Part shown: one piece after another, positions 10,072 to 22,278 of the stretch
Layout of the letters: every line of letters starts with the position of its first letter
Position numbering within the stretch: position 1 is the first letter of the stretch
Assembly (NCBI GenBank): GCA_025667525.1
Contig: JANFOE010002214.1
Location: 1-64,000 of the forward strand
Length of the DNA: 64,000 nt
Reading direction: 5' to 3'
From: Glebionis coronaria
Lineage: Eukaryota > Streptophyta > Magnoliopsida > Asterales > Asteraceae
Notes under the pieces: model-generated
Seen by the model: only the letters and a program-made list of their open reading frames with translations
Database searches by the model: none
What the model was told of the DNA's origin: nothing
Program-made: the position numbers and the translations under genes

Positions 10072-10710
10072 ATTAACATAACATATGACACTCGTTAATA
10101 ACTACTAAATACTCCACATGTGATACTTATTAATATATACATACTACCACTATCAATATAACGTAAATAAGCTAGTATTAATTCTCTTTCATGAAATCAT
10201 ACATGAAAGTACACTGGTGTTGTGGCACATATAAAATTATGTAGGCCTCCATAATTATACATGTTCCCTTTCACTGATGTACTCCCTCCTATGATAACAC
10301 TTATAAGAAATTAATACTACATGTAACACGTAAATCCATCTAGTAACATAAGCACATAACACACAAGCTAAGGTCCAAAACTCCATTTATTAAAATAACA
10401 TAGTCTAGCTAAGACAGCATAGACATAATCCGAAACACATAAAAATACGAAAACAAATCAATAAAATTCATGTTGCTCGTGAGGGTGGAAAACAACTTAA
10501 ACTATCAAAACAGTAACTATCGAATCCAGTAGAGTATGTATTCGATTTCTCCTCTTCCTATTTCAAATATCTTCTACCTATACTGGTTTCCTCTTGATAC
10601 TCCTCCATAGTTGTTCCTATGACGCTTATGTGCAGCGATCCTTAAGCTATAGACTAGGCTACTAGACTAGGCAACCTAATTCTCTATAACCATTGTCTAT
10701 GATACCATTT
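10072..10710 (-). other. Gypsy 5' untranslated leader and primer-binding site
   Basis: Minus-strand leader between LTR and gag. The primer site TGGTATCATAGAC lies at about 10695-10707, matching the initiator Met tRNA type with one change. Large parts (about 10140-10340 and 10590-10710) are clearly similar to the leader of Gypsy-N at 20391-20980, including the stretch with GGAACATGTATAATTATGG. Confidence 0.75.
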
Positions 10711-13254
10711 TGTCACACCTCACCATGGCGGAATATGGGACGCGAGCTACGGATTTCATCAAAACATGGCATTTCTATAGAGAAACTAAATGAAATAGAA
10801 ATGCCAAAAAAGGTGACACAAATTTCATGACAATATCTCAACAATGCAGGAGTCTAGGTAAGTAGGTAAAAGTCCCACCTCTTACCAAAGACAAACAAAT
10901 AAACAAAACATTCAACATATAGGTGTCCAAGTATCACTTATTCAAAAGACGAATAAAAACTAAGAGGAAAGGGGTTCCTCCAAATGCAGTCCTAAGCTTC
11001 CAAGTCTACTCACTCCTATACGTAGGCTTACCACAAACTCACCTAGAAGAGACACTAAAACACGTCAACATAAAGTTGGTGAGAGTCATAGGTTTAGACT
11101 CCAATGCCAAAACAAATTACATCATTCATTAGCTGTGAATAAACATCATTCATAAAACATATATGTATATGGACAAGGTGATACTAACATGCATTAACTA
11201 TTTAATATTAAGCGCTTATTCTATCCCTCCTAGGATCCAAGCCTTTCCTACCTTCCTCCCTTGGTATATTAGGCGCCCACACACATATGAACCAATCCCC
11301 AAGACCCCATCTTGTCCCTAAGGCCCCGCCTTGTAACCCTTGATATCAAGTTATACTTAAATAAATTAAGTAAATCATATAGCAGTTAAGCGCATAAGTA
11401 AAACACACAAGTCCAATCAAAACAATAAAAAATTCACAGCAAATCATTTATAACACAAGTATGTGTCTCTTCCATCCCATCTGGAAGTAAATCATTTAAG
11501 ATATGGGACTATGAAACTCACTTGATCGAGCTTCTCCGAATAACCGCGCACTAGCAAAAATCAAATCAAACAACTACATACAATCAAGACATGAACCAAA
11601 ACTAACATGGCTCGTCAATATATGATAGATGTCTAACCCTCTACCACATTTTAATCTCATATATATGCTATAAGCATCCCATTACACCTCTCTAAAAATC
11701 CCTTAACTTAGTTAAGTTCATAACCTATCCCGTTAACATTTTACCCGAAACAGTCCCGATTTTTATACCCCAAACTATGAGTCAAACGCCCACTTAACCA
11801 AACCCATACTTTCTGTAAAAGAAACCTTATGCCCTTACATGTGTTAGTTAATCCTCTCAATTGGACCCAACCTTAAAGCTACTGCTAAAGCCCCGATACA
11901 TATATATATACTTTTACCTATCCAGAATTTACTGATTTTGAACATATGAAAAGTTTATTATGATCAGAGGGTCTTACCCTACCCCATTTACTTAGCCCTT
12001 TACCAGATATTTTATTTAATATATAAAATATGACTCATGTTCATTTCAAGGTCGAATTATAATCCTAAGTACTCTAACCAACTTAAAATATTAATTGTAA
12101 ACCGACTGATCCAAAAACTGTTTTGACATCTGACTGTTGAAACCTGTTTTTGACCCACTTCTAGACCTCCAATTTAGTTCTCGTTTCTTGCATTCAAAAG
12201 CTAAATCAAATACCTTTTCAGGGGTACTTGGATCGCAATTTAAAGGTTTACCAAACTCTAGATATGATTAAAACAAGTGACCTAAAATTCTGCCCAATTT
12301 TTTATGACGAATTTAACATAATTAGTCAAATTAATTACCCATTACTTGTCTAATTATAAACCCTAATTATTAATAACATGTTTGTATAACTAAATTACAG
12401 ATTTTATGATAAACCTAAACCTAGATCCATCATTTATTGATTAAGAAGGATTTAAAAACAATTTAATTAAAAAGAGAATCATTGGTTTTACCTTATAATT
12501 AATGGAAGACAAAATTTTTGTGAAGAACCATAAAACCCTTGTAAAGCCGTCACCTATAGCTCTCCAGGGAAAATTAGGTGCGTTTTTGTTTTATTAAAAT
12601 CCTTATATAGTAAACATAAGACTTCTAGCCCAATACAAAACCCACTTTCCTTTTCTTTCTTTTTTTCTTCTTTGTGCGTCGACCCTAAACCGACTATACA
12701 CACTTATTTTATTTTATTTTTTATGTTTTTTATTTATTAATATATTATTAATATTACCTAAATTATCTTAATTTATTCAGCTCCCAAAACCTGCAAAACC
12801 TCAAAACCGTAAAACTAGTTAAATTTACGCGTATACCGTAAAAGACGTAAAATATACAATTTCATGAAAACTCTTGAAATAAGTTATTAAATAAATAACT
12901 AAATCCAAAATGACTTAAAACTAACCCGTAACTTATTCCTGAGACTAAATACTTAACCCGAGACCTCTAAACGCTAAACCCTAAATCGTAAAAAATATGA
13001 TTTACTATGATACATATACGTATACGTAAAAACACCAAATAACTCCATTTCATTTCATAGTCACTATATTGTGATCTTATGATTCATGAAATATTCGTTC
13101 ATCGAGTTACTTTAGAGCACCCCGTACTCATAAACGATGTCCAAACCACCCTCATTCACCCCAAATAATCACGTAAACACATAAAACACATAGTCACACA
13201 AAATACCCTAAAAATAAAACTAAGTGACGAACCACAAAAACTGGGGTTGTCATA
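10711..13254 (-). repeat. Long LTR (2.5 kb) of the minus-strand Gypsy
   Basis: Reads on minus from TATGACAACC to GGTGAGGTGTGACA. It is similar along its length to the LTRs of Gypsy-N (for example the region around 11050-11110 matches 19985-20035). No second LTR is visible to the left, so the element is truncated or its 3' LTR was lost. The right flank TATCC (13255-13259) is the candidate target site, inside the antisense ORF of the Tat element. Confidence 0.8.
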
Positions 13255-14761
13255 TATCCCCTATGTTAGTTTATTTAGGGTACTTTATGTCCATTCCATG
13301 GTCAACGGATGGGTTTCCTTCAAAAAATGATCACCAGCTGCACCCTAATGCTATTCCAAAGCAATGGACTCCCTTAAAATTGGTACAACCGGTTATTTTT
13401 AATGGACGTAACGGTATTTCCACGTTCGTTTGAGCTTAAATACCGAATAGGCATAGACTATCCCCTGCCATGGACACATATAGTTCTTGAGACGTTAGGA
13501 GCCTAGATACTCACTGAACCATGTTCAATAACTTGCATGAATCCTTCTTATGCCTTATAGGCATTAGTAGCAAGTATTTTGGAAGCTCTGATCTCTATCC
13601 AACCTTTGTGAACAGCCGTAATGAGAGTGGGTGCAATTCCTTGAAATAATACTTAAATATACGACCATAACTGCCACTAATTAATTTGTTTATGCTGTAC
13701 AGAAATGAATTTGTTCAGACACTTTCGTCAAGTCAACCCTAAAGAAGTAACAGAAAGCCAGCGTGCGAGGATAGAAAATGAAACACCCCTTCTTGAGGCC
13801 ACCAAAACATCACCATCCCCTTTGTTGTCCATCCCGAGCCACAATCCGATATCGGAGATTCACAAGTATAAAAATCACCACTAGATTTTGCCAATGAGGA
13901 TGGGGACAACTTGTTGTTAGAAGGGGATGAAGCTACTTCCACCGCTGGTGGTGCAACCACAGCACCAATCATATCCGAAGAAAACATGGAGGAAGAGGTC
14001 GCTGAGAATGAAGATGAAGAAGAAACATAAGTTATACCGACAACACATCATTCGAGTAAGCGTAAGATCATGAAGAGAAAAAACCCATTACAGAGTACGA
14101 CCAGTTCAATGCGCCAGTCAAAAGGTTAAGAAAGGATCATCCGCGGTACGGAGCTAGAAGCATTGTTGGGACCATGATGGTTGCTGAGATGGGGAGTAAG
14201 GGACCCACGATTATCTTAAATCCACCTGTATCCTTCTCCCTGTCCCCGTCCTCCAAACTTACCACATGCACCTCGTAAGTCACTCGTCCATATACTATTC
14301 ATCCAATTCATACTTATATGTAACCCACGGCCCGTAACCATATGTTCAAAATATGCAGCGATGATCAGGCTAAGGACATAGTCCAATAAGAAAGGGAAAA
14401 TCACCCGAGCCTGCTATACATCATCGAGAGTCGTCTTTTGATTTTGAGGATATTCCAAAGTCACCTTCTCCCGTCCCCCTTACGCCACAGCACAATGGTG
14501 GAGAGTCATCACGAAGTACCTTCGTGCCTCAATGGAACATCACGGCCGAGGATATGCTGGATGCAACTCATCCCTGTAAAGAATTCATTGACCACTTAAC
14601 TCCTCCCGCCTACGCGACCACATTGAATGAGTTATCCCATGAAGAGCTGCTTGAATAATTCAATGTAGCGACTAGCCACCAAGTTTCTTTGGGTGCGACA
14701 CTATAATAGAGGTTCCAAGAAGCTATCTACAGACTTGAAAGTGCTGACAGAAAGATGAACC
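13255..14761 (+). pseudogene. Tat-element antisense ORF, first part (putative gypsy-type transposase domain)
   Basis: On plus, across frames, one reads STDGFPSKNDHQ, then DSLK followed by NWYNRLFLMDV after a frame slip. Later come acidic residues, a SKRKIMKRK basic patch and APVKRLRKDHPRYGA. This is the layout of the plant family annotated as putative gypsy-type transposase domain (Transposase_28), carried by many Tat Gypsy elements as an extra ORF antisense to gag-pol. The N-terminus is cut by the Gypsy LTR at 13254 and the C-terminus continues at 46813 beyond Copia-1. Many stops. The role of this ORF is not established. Confidence 0.6.
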
Positions 14762-15156
14762 TGATAGCCTCAAAATATTAAGTCAAACAAGAATGTTCGG
14801 TCATAGGTTTATATTGTAACATTTATTAGAACGTTGTAATAGTTAGTTAAAATAGTCGTGACATTACGGGCTTGATGGCTAGCTTAAAAGGCCTCTTTCA
14901 AGGTACTAAGCATTTATTCAAGCCCGCCCCAATCAAACACATAGCCCATTATGCCACATGTAGGCAAGGCCATATATACCCTTCCTAGCATGTTAGGAAG
15001 GGTGTGTGTTGGTTGTTAATTTTCTTAATCTAATCTTCCCATAGTTTCACACACTTCTCTCTCTTTTCTCTCTCTAGTTTCTCTCTCTAGAATTCATCTA
15101 CTTCATCTATTTTCTTTCTTTCTTCCTTGCTTAATCATCACAAATATGGGACAACA
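14762..15156 (+). repeat. Copia-1 5' LTR
   Basis: 395 bp, TGATAGCC to GGGACAACA (the first bases differ from the TGTTAG of the 3' LTR). TATA-like TATATA at 14973-14978. Followed by ATTGGTACCAATCG, a primer-binding region related to TGGTATCA but changed. Confidence 0.92.
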
Positions 15157-15385
15157 ATTGGTACCAATCGCCATGAGGTAGATTTGTGATTGGTTGTTGT
15201 GTTTTCATTTGATTCTTTTGATTTGATCCTTCTTTCATCTCTCGAATTCGAGAATTTTGTGTTTTCCATGCTCTAAATCTTGGTATACATCTCCTACATA
15301 GTTGTGGTAGGGATTTGGTTGCATTCGGTTGGTTAAAATCATGAATTTCTTGTAAAAAATCTCATTTTTTGACCAAAAGTTTCAG

Positions 15386-15665
15386 AACTGCATATTCCGA
15401 TAGAATTCCATCAGGAAAGGGTTTTATATTCTGATAGTTATTCCAACGGAAATCCATCGGAAAAGGGTTTCTTATTCCGACAGTGATTCCGATAGTGATT
15501 CCGACAGCTCTTATTCCGACAGTGATTCCGACAGCTTATATTCCGACAGTTATACATTCCGACAGCATTCTGATACTACATTCCGACAGACATTCCGACA
15601 GGTATTCCGACAGACATTCCGATGGACATTCTGATAGCACATTCCGATGGACATTCCGATGATAT
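15386..15665 (+). repeat. Leader array of about 22 ATTCCGACAG units
   Basis: In the untranslated leader between LTR and gag, ATTCCGACAG and variants (ATTCCGATAG, ATTCCGATGG, ATTCTGATAG) recur about 22 times with 2-13 bp spacers, most tightly at 15470-15660. Same place as the TTATCCGGAAT array of Copia-1L but with a different consensus and tighter spacing. Confidence 0.9.
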
Positions 15666-16003
15666 GTTTAGCAAAATTTTGTTCGAGTATTTTTTAGACT
15701 TAGCCACTATCTAGACTAGTCCCGGAACATAGTTTACATGAAGATTAAAAAAAAGAAAAAAAAGAGTTAAAATTTTCCCGTCAAGTAAATTCAAATTTTT
15801 TCCATACTAGTTTTAGGACATTTCTAGCTCGATTTTAAAATTTGGCGATTACAAAATTTTTTGGTCTACCGTTTTATCGGACTGGGGAATTTATTGTCGG
15901 ACTGAGGAAAAAATCGCAATTTTCGGAATTTAAACCTCAACAACAATCACAACACATCTACTTAAGATCCTTTTTTCACTTCAACATTTTAAAGCTTATC
16001 AAG

Positions 16004-16898
16004 ATGGATTCTACTACGGAGTATCATGTGACGAACAACGACATCATGGTGGCGGGGGAGACCACCAATGCTTGTGACCAGTCGATATACACAATGGCAA
16101 TCACGATTTCTTCGATATCTTGACACAAAACCTAATGGTGATGTTCTTCGCCTTTGTATCACTGACGGTCCTTATACTCTCACTACAATCACCATTCCTG
16201 CAATTCCAGCAACCGACTCGACGACCGGTTCCGATGAGCAAATAATTGAGGAAACATATGAGAACACTTCGAAAGAGAAACGTGCTTGGATTGATGCAGA
16301 GAAAGAAGCAGTCTATTTGATTCTCAGTGGGATTGGGGATGATATTTACTCAACGGTTGATGCGTGCTCTACTGTAAAAGAAATGTGGTTTGCCATTGAA
16401 CGCTTGCAACAAGAAGAATCACTTAACAAGCAAGATGTCAAAACTAACTTGTTCTCGAACTTTGGTAAGTTTACTTCATTGGATCGGGAATCAATTGATT
16501 CATATTACTCAAGGTTCTACAAGATGATGAATGACATGACAAGAAACAATTTGCAAGTCTCCACCATGCAAGTCAATGTGCAATTTCTACAACAACTTCA
16601 ACCAGAGTGGACTCGGTTTGTAACTTTGGTGAAACAACAGAGTAAGTTAGACGAGGTCAACTATCACACGCTCTTTGTCATTTTGAAACAATTTCAGAAT
16701 GAGGCGAATGAACTTCGACCTGAAAGGATAGCAAAAACTGCTAATCCACTTGCTTTGGTGTCTACCACTCAACATGTCTAAGATCATTGCTCTCATGCTC
16801 CAAAGACATACTCCACTAAATCTCCTTCACCAATATATTCCACCTCATCTAAGTATTCAGCTCCCACAAGATCATGAGACAAAGAACCAAGAGCACTG
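16004..16898 (+). pseudogene. Copia-1 gag, split by Copia-2
   Basis: Starts MDSTTEYHVTNNDIMVAG. A frame change at about 16050-16067 leads into the main frame beginning MLVTSRYTQWQSRF, then the DAEKEAVYLILSGIGDDIY block and SYYSRFYKMMNDMTRNN. An in-frame TAA at 16779-16781 follows TTQHV. Remaining codons encode the serine-rich tail until the Copia-2 insertion at 16899; coding resumes at 37002. Capsid-type gag, same family as 3657-4379. Confidence 0.85.
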
Positions 16899-17728
16899 TG
16901 TTAGGTCAATTCAGTACCTAATGACCTCCCTAAAGTATTTGAATAAAAATCAGCCTAAGTGAATTATTAACCTTGAACATAACAAGGTCACTGAGTGAAC
17001 AGTCACTCAGTGAGTTGCCTTCAAGTTCCTAGACTGGGTCTAAAAGGAAGACTCAAGCATTCAGAGAGGCGAAGCTCAACGAATGTCTTCTATGACGAAG
17101 AAGAAGGCGATGGGTTCAGTGAGTTGTGGCAATAGACTTACTGAACCCCATACGATCTCCCTGAAGAAAACAAGCATTCTCCAAGACTGAAGAAAAGGCT
17201 GGATAAGTTGAATTGTGACAAGATGGAGTACATCACACAATTAGCGTGACTTACTCTTTTGGGATAGATGGGGTACTGACATGTGTAAAGGACTTACGTC
17301 TTACTACTTAGAATATGGTAAGACAAGATACTACACTGTACCAATAAGACAAGAATTTCACATGGGCAATTATTGTCTTCTACCCACTTTCCTTCTATAA
17401 ATAGGATGCTTGTAAAGGAGAGAAAACTAAGTTTGTGCACTAAATGCTTTAGACATTCACAAACAAGTTTTCTCTCCTCCAAACATGATCACACACTTGA
17501 GATCTAAACTCCTGTTGATAGAATCATCAAGCTTAGCAATCGTTAGGATTGGAATAGCTTGTTAGTGAGGAGATCACAAAACCACACATTGTCTATTTAA
17601 TCCCTATTGTAGCTTCGTATACAATAGGGTATAATTCTTTAATAAAGCTAAGAGTTAAACGTTGAAAACCTTTGTGTTATTTACTTACTTGTATTAAGTT
17701 TATTGCATTACTTAACCATGGGTTAGGA
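16899..17728 (+). repeat. Copia-2 5' LTR, left part
   Basis: 830 bp starting TGTTAGGTC. TATA box TATAAATA at 17396-17403. Interrupted after GGTTAGGA by Gypsy-N. Together with 24947-24993 it gives 877 bp, exactly the length of the 3' LTR. Confidence 0.93.
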
Positions 17729-20390
17729 TGTGACAACCGTGGTTTTGGGTTTGTCACTTGTTCTTACTTTTAGGTTATTTTATGTGTGCTTACTTGAATT
17801 GTGTGTTTACGTGTTTATTTTGTGTGAACGAGGTTGGTGTGGTTATCGTTTATGAGTATAGAGTACTCATAAGTAAATCGAGGAACGGTTATTTCATGTT
17901 CATGAGCTCACAAGTGGTGACTATGAAATGAAAATGGTGATATTGTGGTGTTTACGTATACGTATAAGTATTATAGTAATAGTATTTTTTTAGGATTTAC
18001 GGTTTATCATTTAGAGGTCTCGGGTGAGGTAATTATCCATATGAATATTTTTCGGGGTGGTTTTAAGTCATTTAGGACTTAGTTATAAAGTTTATTTCAA
18101 AATTTGAGATTTTTAATAAAAGTGTATATTTTACGTCATTTACGGTAAAACGCGTAAAATTTGACTAGTTTTACGGTTTTGAGGTTTTGGAGGCTTTAGG
18201 AGCTGAAATAAATTAAGGTAAATTAAGTTAATGTTAATAACATAATATTAATTAATAAAAATAAAAAAACGAAATTAGGGGTGTTTGGGTCGGTTTAGAC
18301 GCACCAAAGAAAAGAAAAGGGGAAAAAAGGGAAAAAGGGAACCGGACTTTTGTATATGGGCCAAGGACTTGTTAGGAAAGTATCAAAAGCCTTATTTTTA
18401 TCAAAACACTTCATAAAATCCCTGGAGATCAATTATAGGTCGACATCCATGGAGAAAATTAGGGTTCTTCATCAAAAATCTTGTTTTCCAAAAAAATCTA
18501 AGGTAAAATCTTCAAACCCTTTTCAATTAAATTGTTTTTATGATTTCTTTAATCATTCTTATGATGGATTAAGGGTTAGGGTTTATATAAAAACAGTAGA
18601 TTAATTATGTATTAATCATAATATGATGATCATATAATCTAGGGCTTGTATTAGAAGGGTTATAGGTTATTAATTAGATCAATTTGTTTAAACCCGTTTT
18701 TAAAAACTGGGCAGAATTTTGAGTCTATTGTTTTGATCATATCTCGAGTTCTAGGAACATTAAAGATGCGATCAAACTAGAACTGGATAGGTAATTGAGT
18801 TGGCTTTCTAAATCAAGAAACGAGAACTAGATTGGAGGTCGGGAAGTGGGTCAAAAACAGGTTACAACAGTCGGAGGTCAAAACAGTTTTGAATTCAGCC
18901 TGTTTTCTTTTTAAGTTTTGGGTTGTTTGGGGTACTTAGGGTTACATTGGGATCTTCTCACGAACATGAGAGATGGTTTATATATTTTAGTAAGGATCTG
19001 CACTTGGGCTAAGATTTTGGTTTAGGGTAAGACCCTCTAATGGTAACAAACTTTTCATACGTTTAAAATCAGTGAACTCTGGATAGGTAGCAATATATAT
19101 ACATATATCAGGGCCTTAACAGTAGATTTAAGGTTAGGGCAAGTGGGAGGTTTTAGTTAACATATGTAAAAGTATGAATATTCCTTTTACAGAAACCATG
19201 GGTATGTTTAAGTGGACGTTTGACTTAAAGTTTTGAGACCTAAAAACTGGGACTGTTTTGTGTAAAATATGAACGGGATAGTTATTAAACTTAACCAAGT
19301 TAAGGACTTGTTAAGGAAGGGTAATGGGGTTATTAGAGCTTATCAATGAGGTATTTATATGGGAATAGGCTAGATGTCCATCATAGGTTGATGAGCCATC
19401 TTAGTGATTGGTTCATATTTTGATTGCGTGTTTTTGGTTTGTTAGCTTGTTGCTAGTGCGAGGACTTGTGAAGAAGCAATCAGGTGAGTTTCATAGTCCC
19501 ATGTCTACTAATGATTTTGACTTCCAGATGGGATGGAAGAGACACTGTCTTGTTTTTATAAATTATGCCGTGAATGTTTAATGTTTGTGATGGACTTGTG
19601 TGTACATTGTGTGATTAACTGCTATGTGATTCTTGATTGTGTATGATTTGGATCGGGGGACACGTGCCGTCTCAGTTATTGTGGCTTTATAAGGTAAGGG
19701 CCTTGGGATAGGTACATAGCGTGATCGTCTATGGGACCAATGGAAAATGACAAGGTAGTGGCCTTGGGATAGGGACATAGGTGTATGGGCGCCTATGGTA
19801 CAATGGTTGTTGGTAAGGCGTGATGCCTTGGTAATTGTGGTTGTTAGTAAGGCGTGATGCCTTGGAAATGTGATGATTGATTTATCTTGAATGCTAGTTG
19901 TTAATACATACTTGTAACACATTGTCCATATGTTATTGTGTTGATGGTTGTTATTCACAGCTTGTAATTGATTTTGCGTTGGAGTCTAAACCTATGACTC
20001 TCACCAACTTTATGTTGACGTGTTTTAGTGTCTCTTTCAGGTGATACTATGGTTAAGCATGAGAACATAAGTGGCTAGGATTGGAGAAGCTTAGGAATGC
20101 ATATAGAAGGAGAATCCCCGTTTCCTTCTTAGTTTACCTTTATGTTTTTTTATAAGTGATACATGTTGGCACCTATATGTTTGTTTTGTTTGTGTTATTT
20201 GTTTGTCTTGGGTAAGAGGTAGGACTGTTACCTACTTACTTAGACTCCTGCATTGTTGAGATATTGTCATGACATTTGTGTCACCATTTTATGACATTTC
20301 TTATATCATTTAGTTAACTCTATAGACACGCTATTGTTGTGATGATATCCATACGTCGCGCCCCATATTCCGCCATGGTGGGGTGTGATA
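17729..20390 (+). repeat. Gypsy-N 5' LTR
   Basis: 2662 bp from TGTGACAACC to GGGGTGTGATA. The last bases are TA instead of the CA seen in the 3' LTR. Contains only short spurious frames. Differs from the 3' LTR by scattered substitutions, about 2% in the first 630 bp by hand. Confidence 0.92.
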
Positions 20391-22278
20391 GAATGGTATC
20401 AGAGACAATGGTTATAGAGAATTAGGTTTCCTAGTCGTGTAGCCAAGTCTATAGCTTAAGGGTCCCTACATATAGGCGTCATAGGAGTATGTGTGCATTT
20501 TATAGTAATTCATGTGTTTGAATATTATTTTCGCAGTATTTGTTAGGTTATGAACTACTATGGTTCATACTTAACTACATGTTATTTTCTTTACGAGTTT
20601 TGATTAGTGCGGGTGGAACCATGGTCGTATACGCTAGTCATTGTTGGATTTCGCTTAATTATGTTTTCATGTTCTTTATACATTTTGAATTTTGTCTACG
20701 CTGGTTCAGCTGGACTACGAGTTTATGTGTTTCGTGCATTGGCTATGTTATTTTAATACATGGGGTTTTGGATCTTATCTTGTGTGGTTATGTGCTTGTG
20801 AGTTGTTGGATTATGTGTTATGTGTAGTATTAATTTCTTATAAGTGTCATCATAGGAGGGAGTACATTGGTGAAAGGGAACATGTATAATTATGGAGGCC
20901 TACATAATTATATATGTGCTACAACACCACTGGACTTTCATGTATGATTGCATGAAAGAGAGTTAATACATGCTTGTATAGTATATGTTGGATGGATTTG
21001 AGTGTATGTACGCTTATGCCTATGTATGTAAAATTATTTTCTACTTACCGGTTGTATTCTTGGGATGGTTGCTAGTTCTTTTCTCTTTGGGATGTTCAAC
21101 TTCTATAGTAGCGCATTTATCGAGTCCTCATTTCACGTGTTTGTTTGTACGGTATTTTTGGTGTAGAGGCTATTGAGATGGTGGAGATTTCTTTTTGGGG
21201 TAACGATGTCTTTTGTTTCGAGTTATACATGGTAAAAAAATAGAAATTGCAAATTGAAAAAAAAAATAGTTGTTGGTAATCGATGAAATAAGGAAGTGTC
21301 GGGATCATGTTTCAAATAAGGTGGAATATAAATTCTTTAACATATAAGCATGACTCGGTTATTATAAAATATTTTGGTTTTGATCACCTAAAGTTATTGT
21401 TCTTAGGTTAAAAATTTTGTTCTTATTTAGTGAAATATGTTAAAATCATGTAATTAATAGAGTTTTAATTTTCTGGAATTAAAATAAATTAGGTTCTAGT
21501 TTTGGTAATTAATGGGGGGTTTAGGGTTTAAAAATCGTTTTTTTTTTGGTATAAATCGGAGTAGGCAGAAACTGTCGCTAAACTGTCAAAATATGTCGCT
21601 AACTGTCAGAAACTGTCGCTAATGCCTAGGCAGATTTTGAGAAAAATCGTTTTGGACATAACTTATTCGTTTTTAAAGGTTTTTGGGTGATTCAAAAGCC
21701 TAAAATTATGTACTCGGAACACACTTTTCAAATATTCAGAAAGTTTCGTAATTGGAAGTCAGTAGCTTGGTCGAATTAATTGTACAAGTGTTGAGTTCAA
21801 GGTTAATTTTCGGACAACATGGTTTAAACTCGTGTTTTGGGTATTTTGCGGTAATGAACACTTGGAGGGTAAACATAGAGATGAGTTTGGAAGGAATTTG
21901 AGAGCTCTTTAGACCTTATTATACGTGGTTATATTTTGATGAGTTTTGATTTATGGTATTTATGAGTAAGACCGAAATCGGGGTGACAGTTTTAAACTCG
22001 CCGAGTTATGTAATGGCTCCTAACTTGATTTCAAGACAGTTCTTGTTTGATGAGTTGCGAGATTTAGTTAGGTTGGTTACATAAATTTATGGTTTTGATA
22101 AGTTTCCTCGCGGACGGTTAAGGCTCATGTGTTGTTGGTTGAGATTATTTTCGTGTAAACTGAGTTCACGTTTGAACGTGAAGGTTTTATCAGGGATATG
22201 CATCCTCGTTTGTTTGCTGAGAATAAGTTTGAGTTTGGGAGTAAATCTCGGGACGAGATTTCTATTAGGAGGGAGTGA
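20391..22278 (+). other. Gypsy-N internal region, non-coding
   Basis: Primer site TGGTATCAGAGA at 20394-20405. The first 600 bp match the 5' leader of the minus-strand Gypsy. From about 21000 on there is no gag, protease or RT. A short repeat cluster lies at 21558-21640. The region ends AGGAGGGAGTGA, the polypurine tract for plus-strand priming. Confidence 0.82.
21558..21640 (+). repeat. Short repeat cluster (ACTGTCGCTAA) with inverted flanks
   Basis: AACTGTCGCTAA occurs twice exactly, plus variants (AACTGTCAAAATATGTCGCTAACTGTC). The cluster is bounded by TAGGCAG on the left and GCCTAGGCAG on the right. Confidence 0.7.

Noticed and set aside
18350..18604. 84-codon frame repeated at 22900-23154
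   Set aside because: Both are the same position in the two LTRs of Gypsy-N; no protein motif, duplicated only because the LTR is duplicated.
19578..19958. 126-codon minus-strand frame, repeated shorter at 24287-24508
   Set aside because: Lies in LTR sequence, low-complexity His/Asn/Thr content, truncated in the sister LTR.
20540..20889. Hydrophobic frames in the internal region of Gypsy-N
   Set aside because: The same sequence is untranslated leader in the related Gypsy, so these are chance frames.
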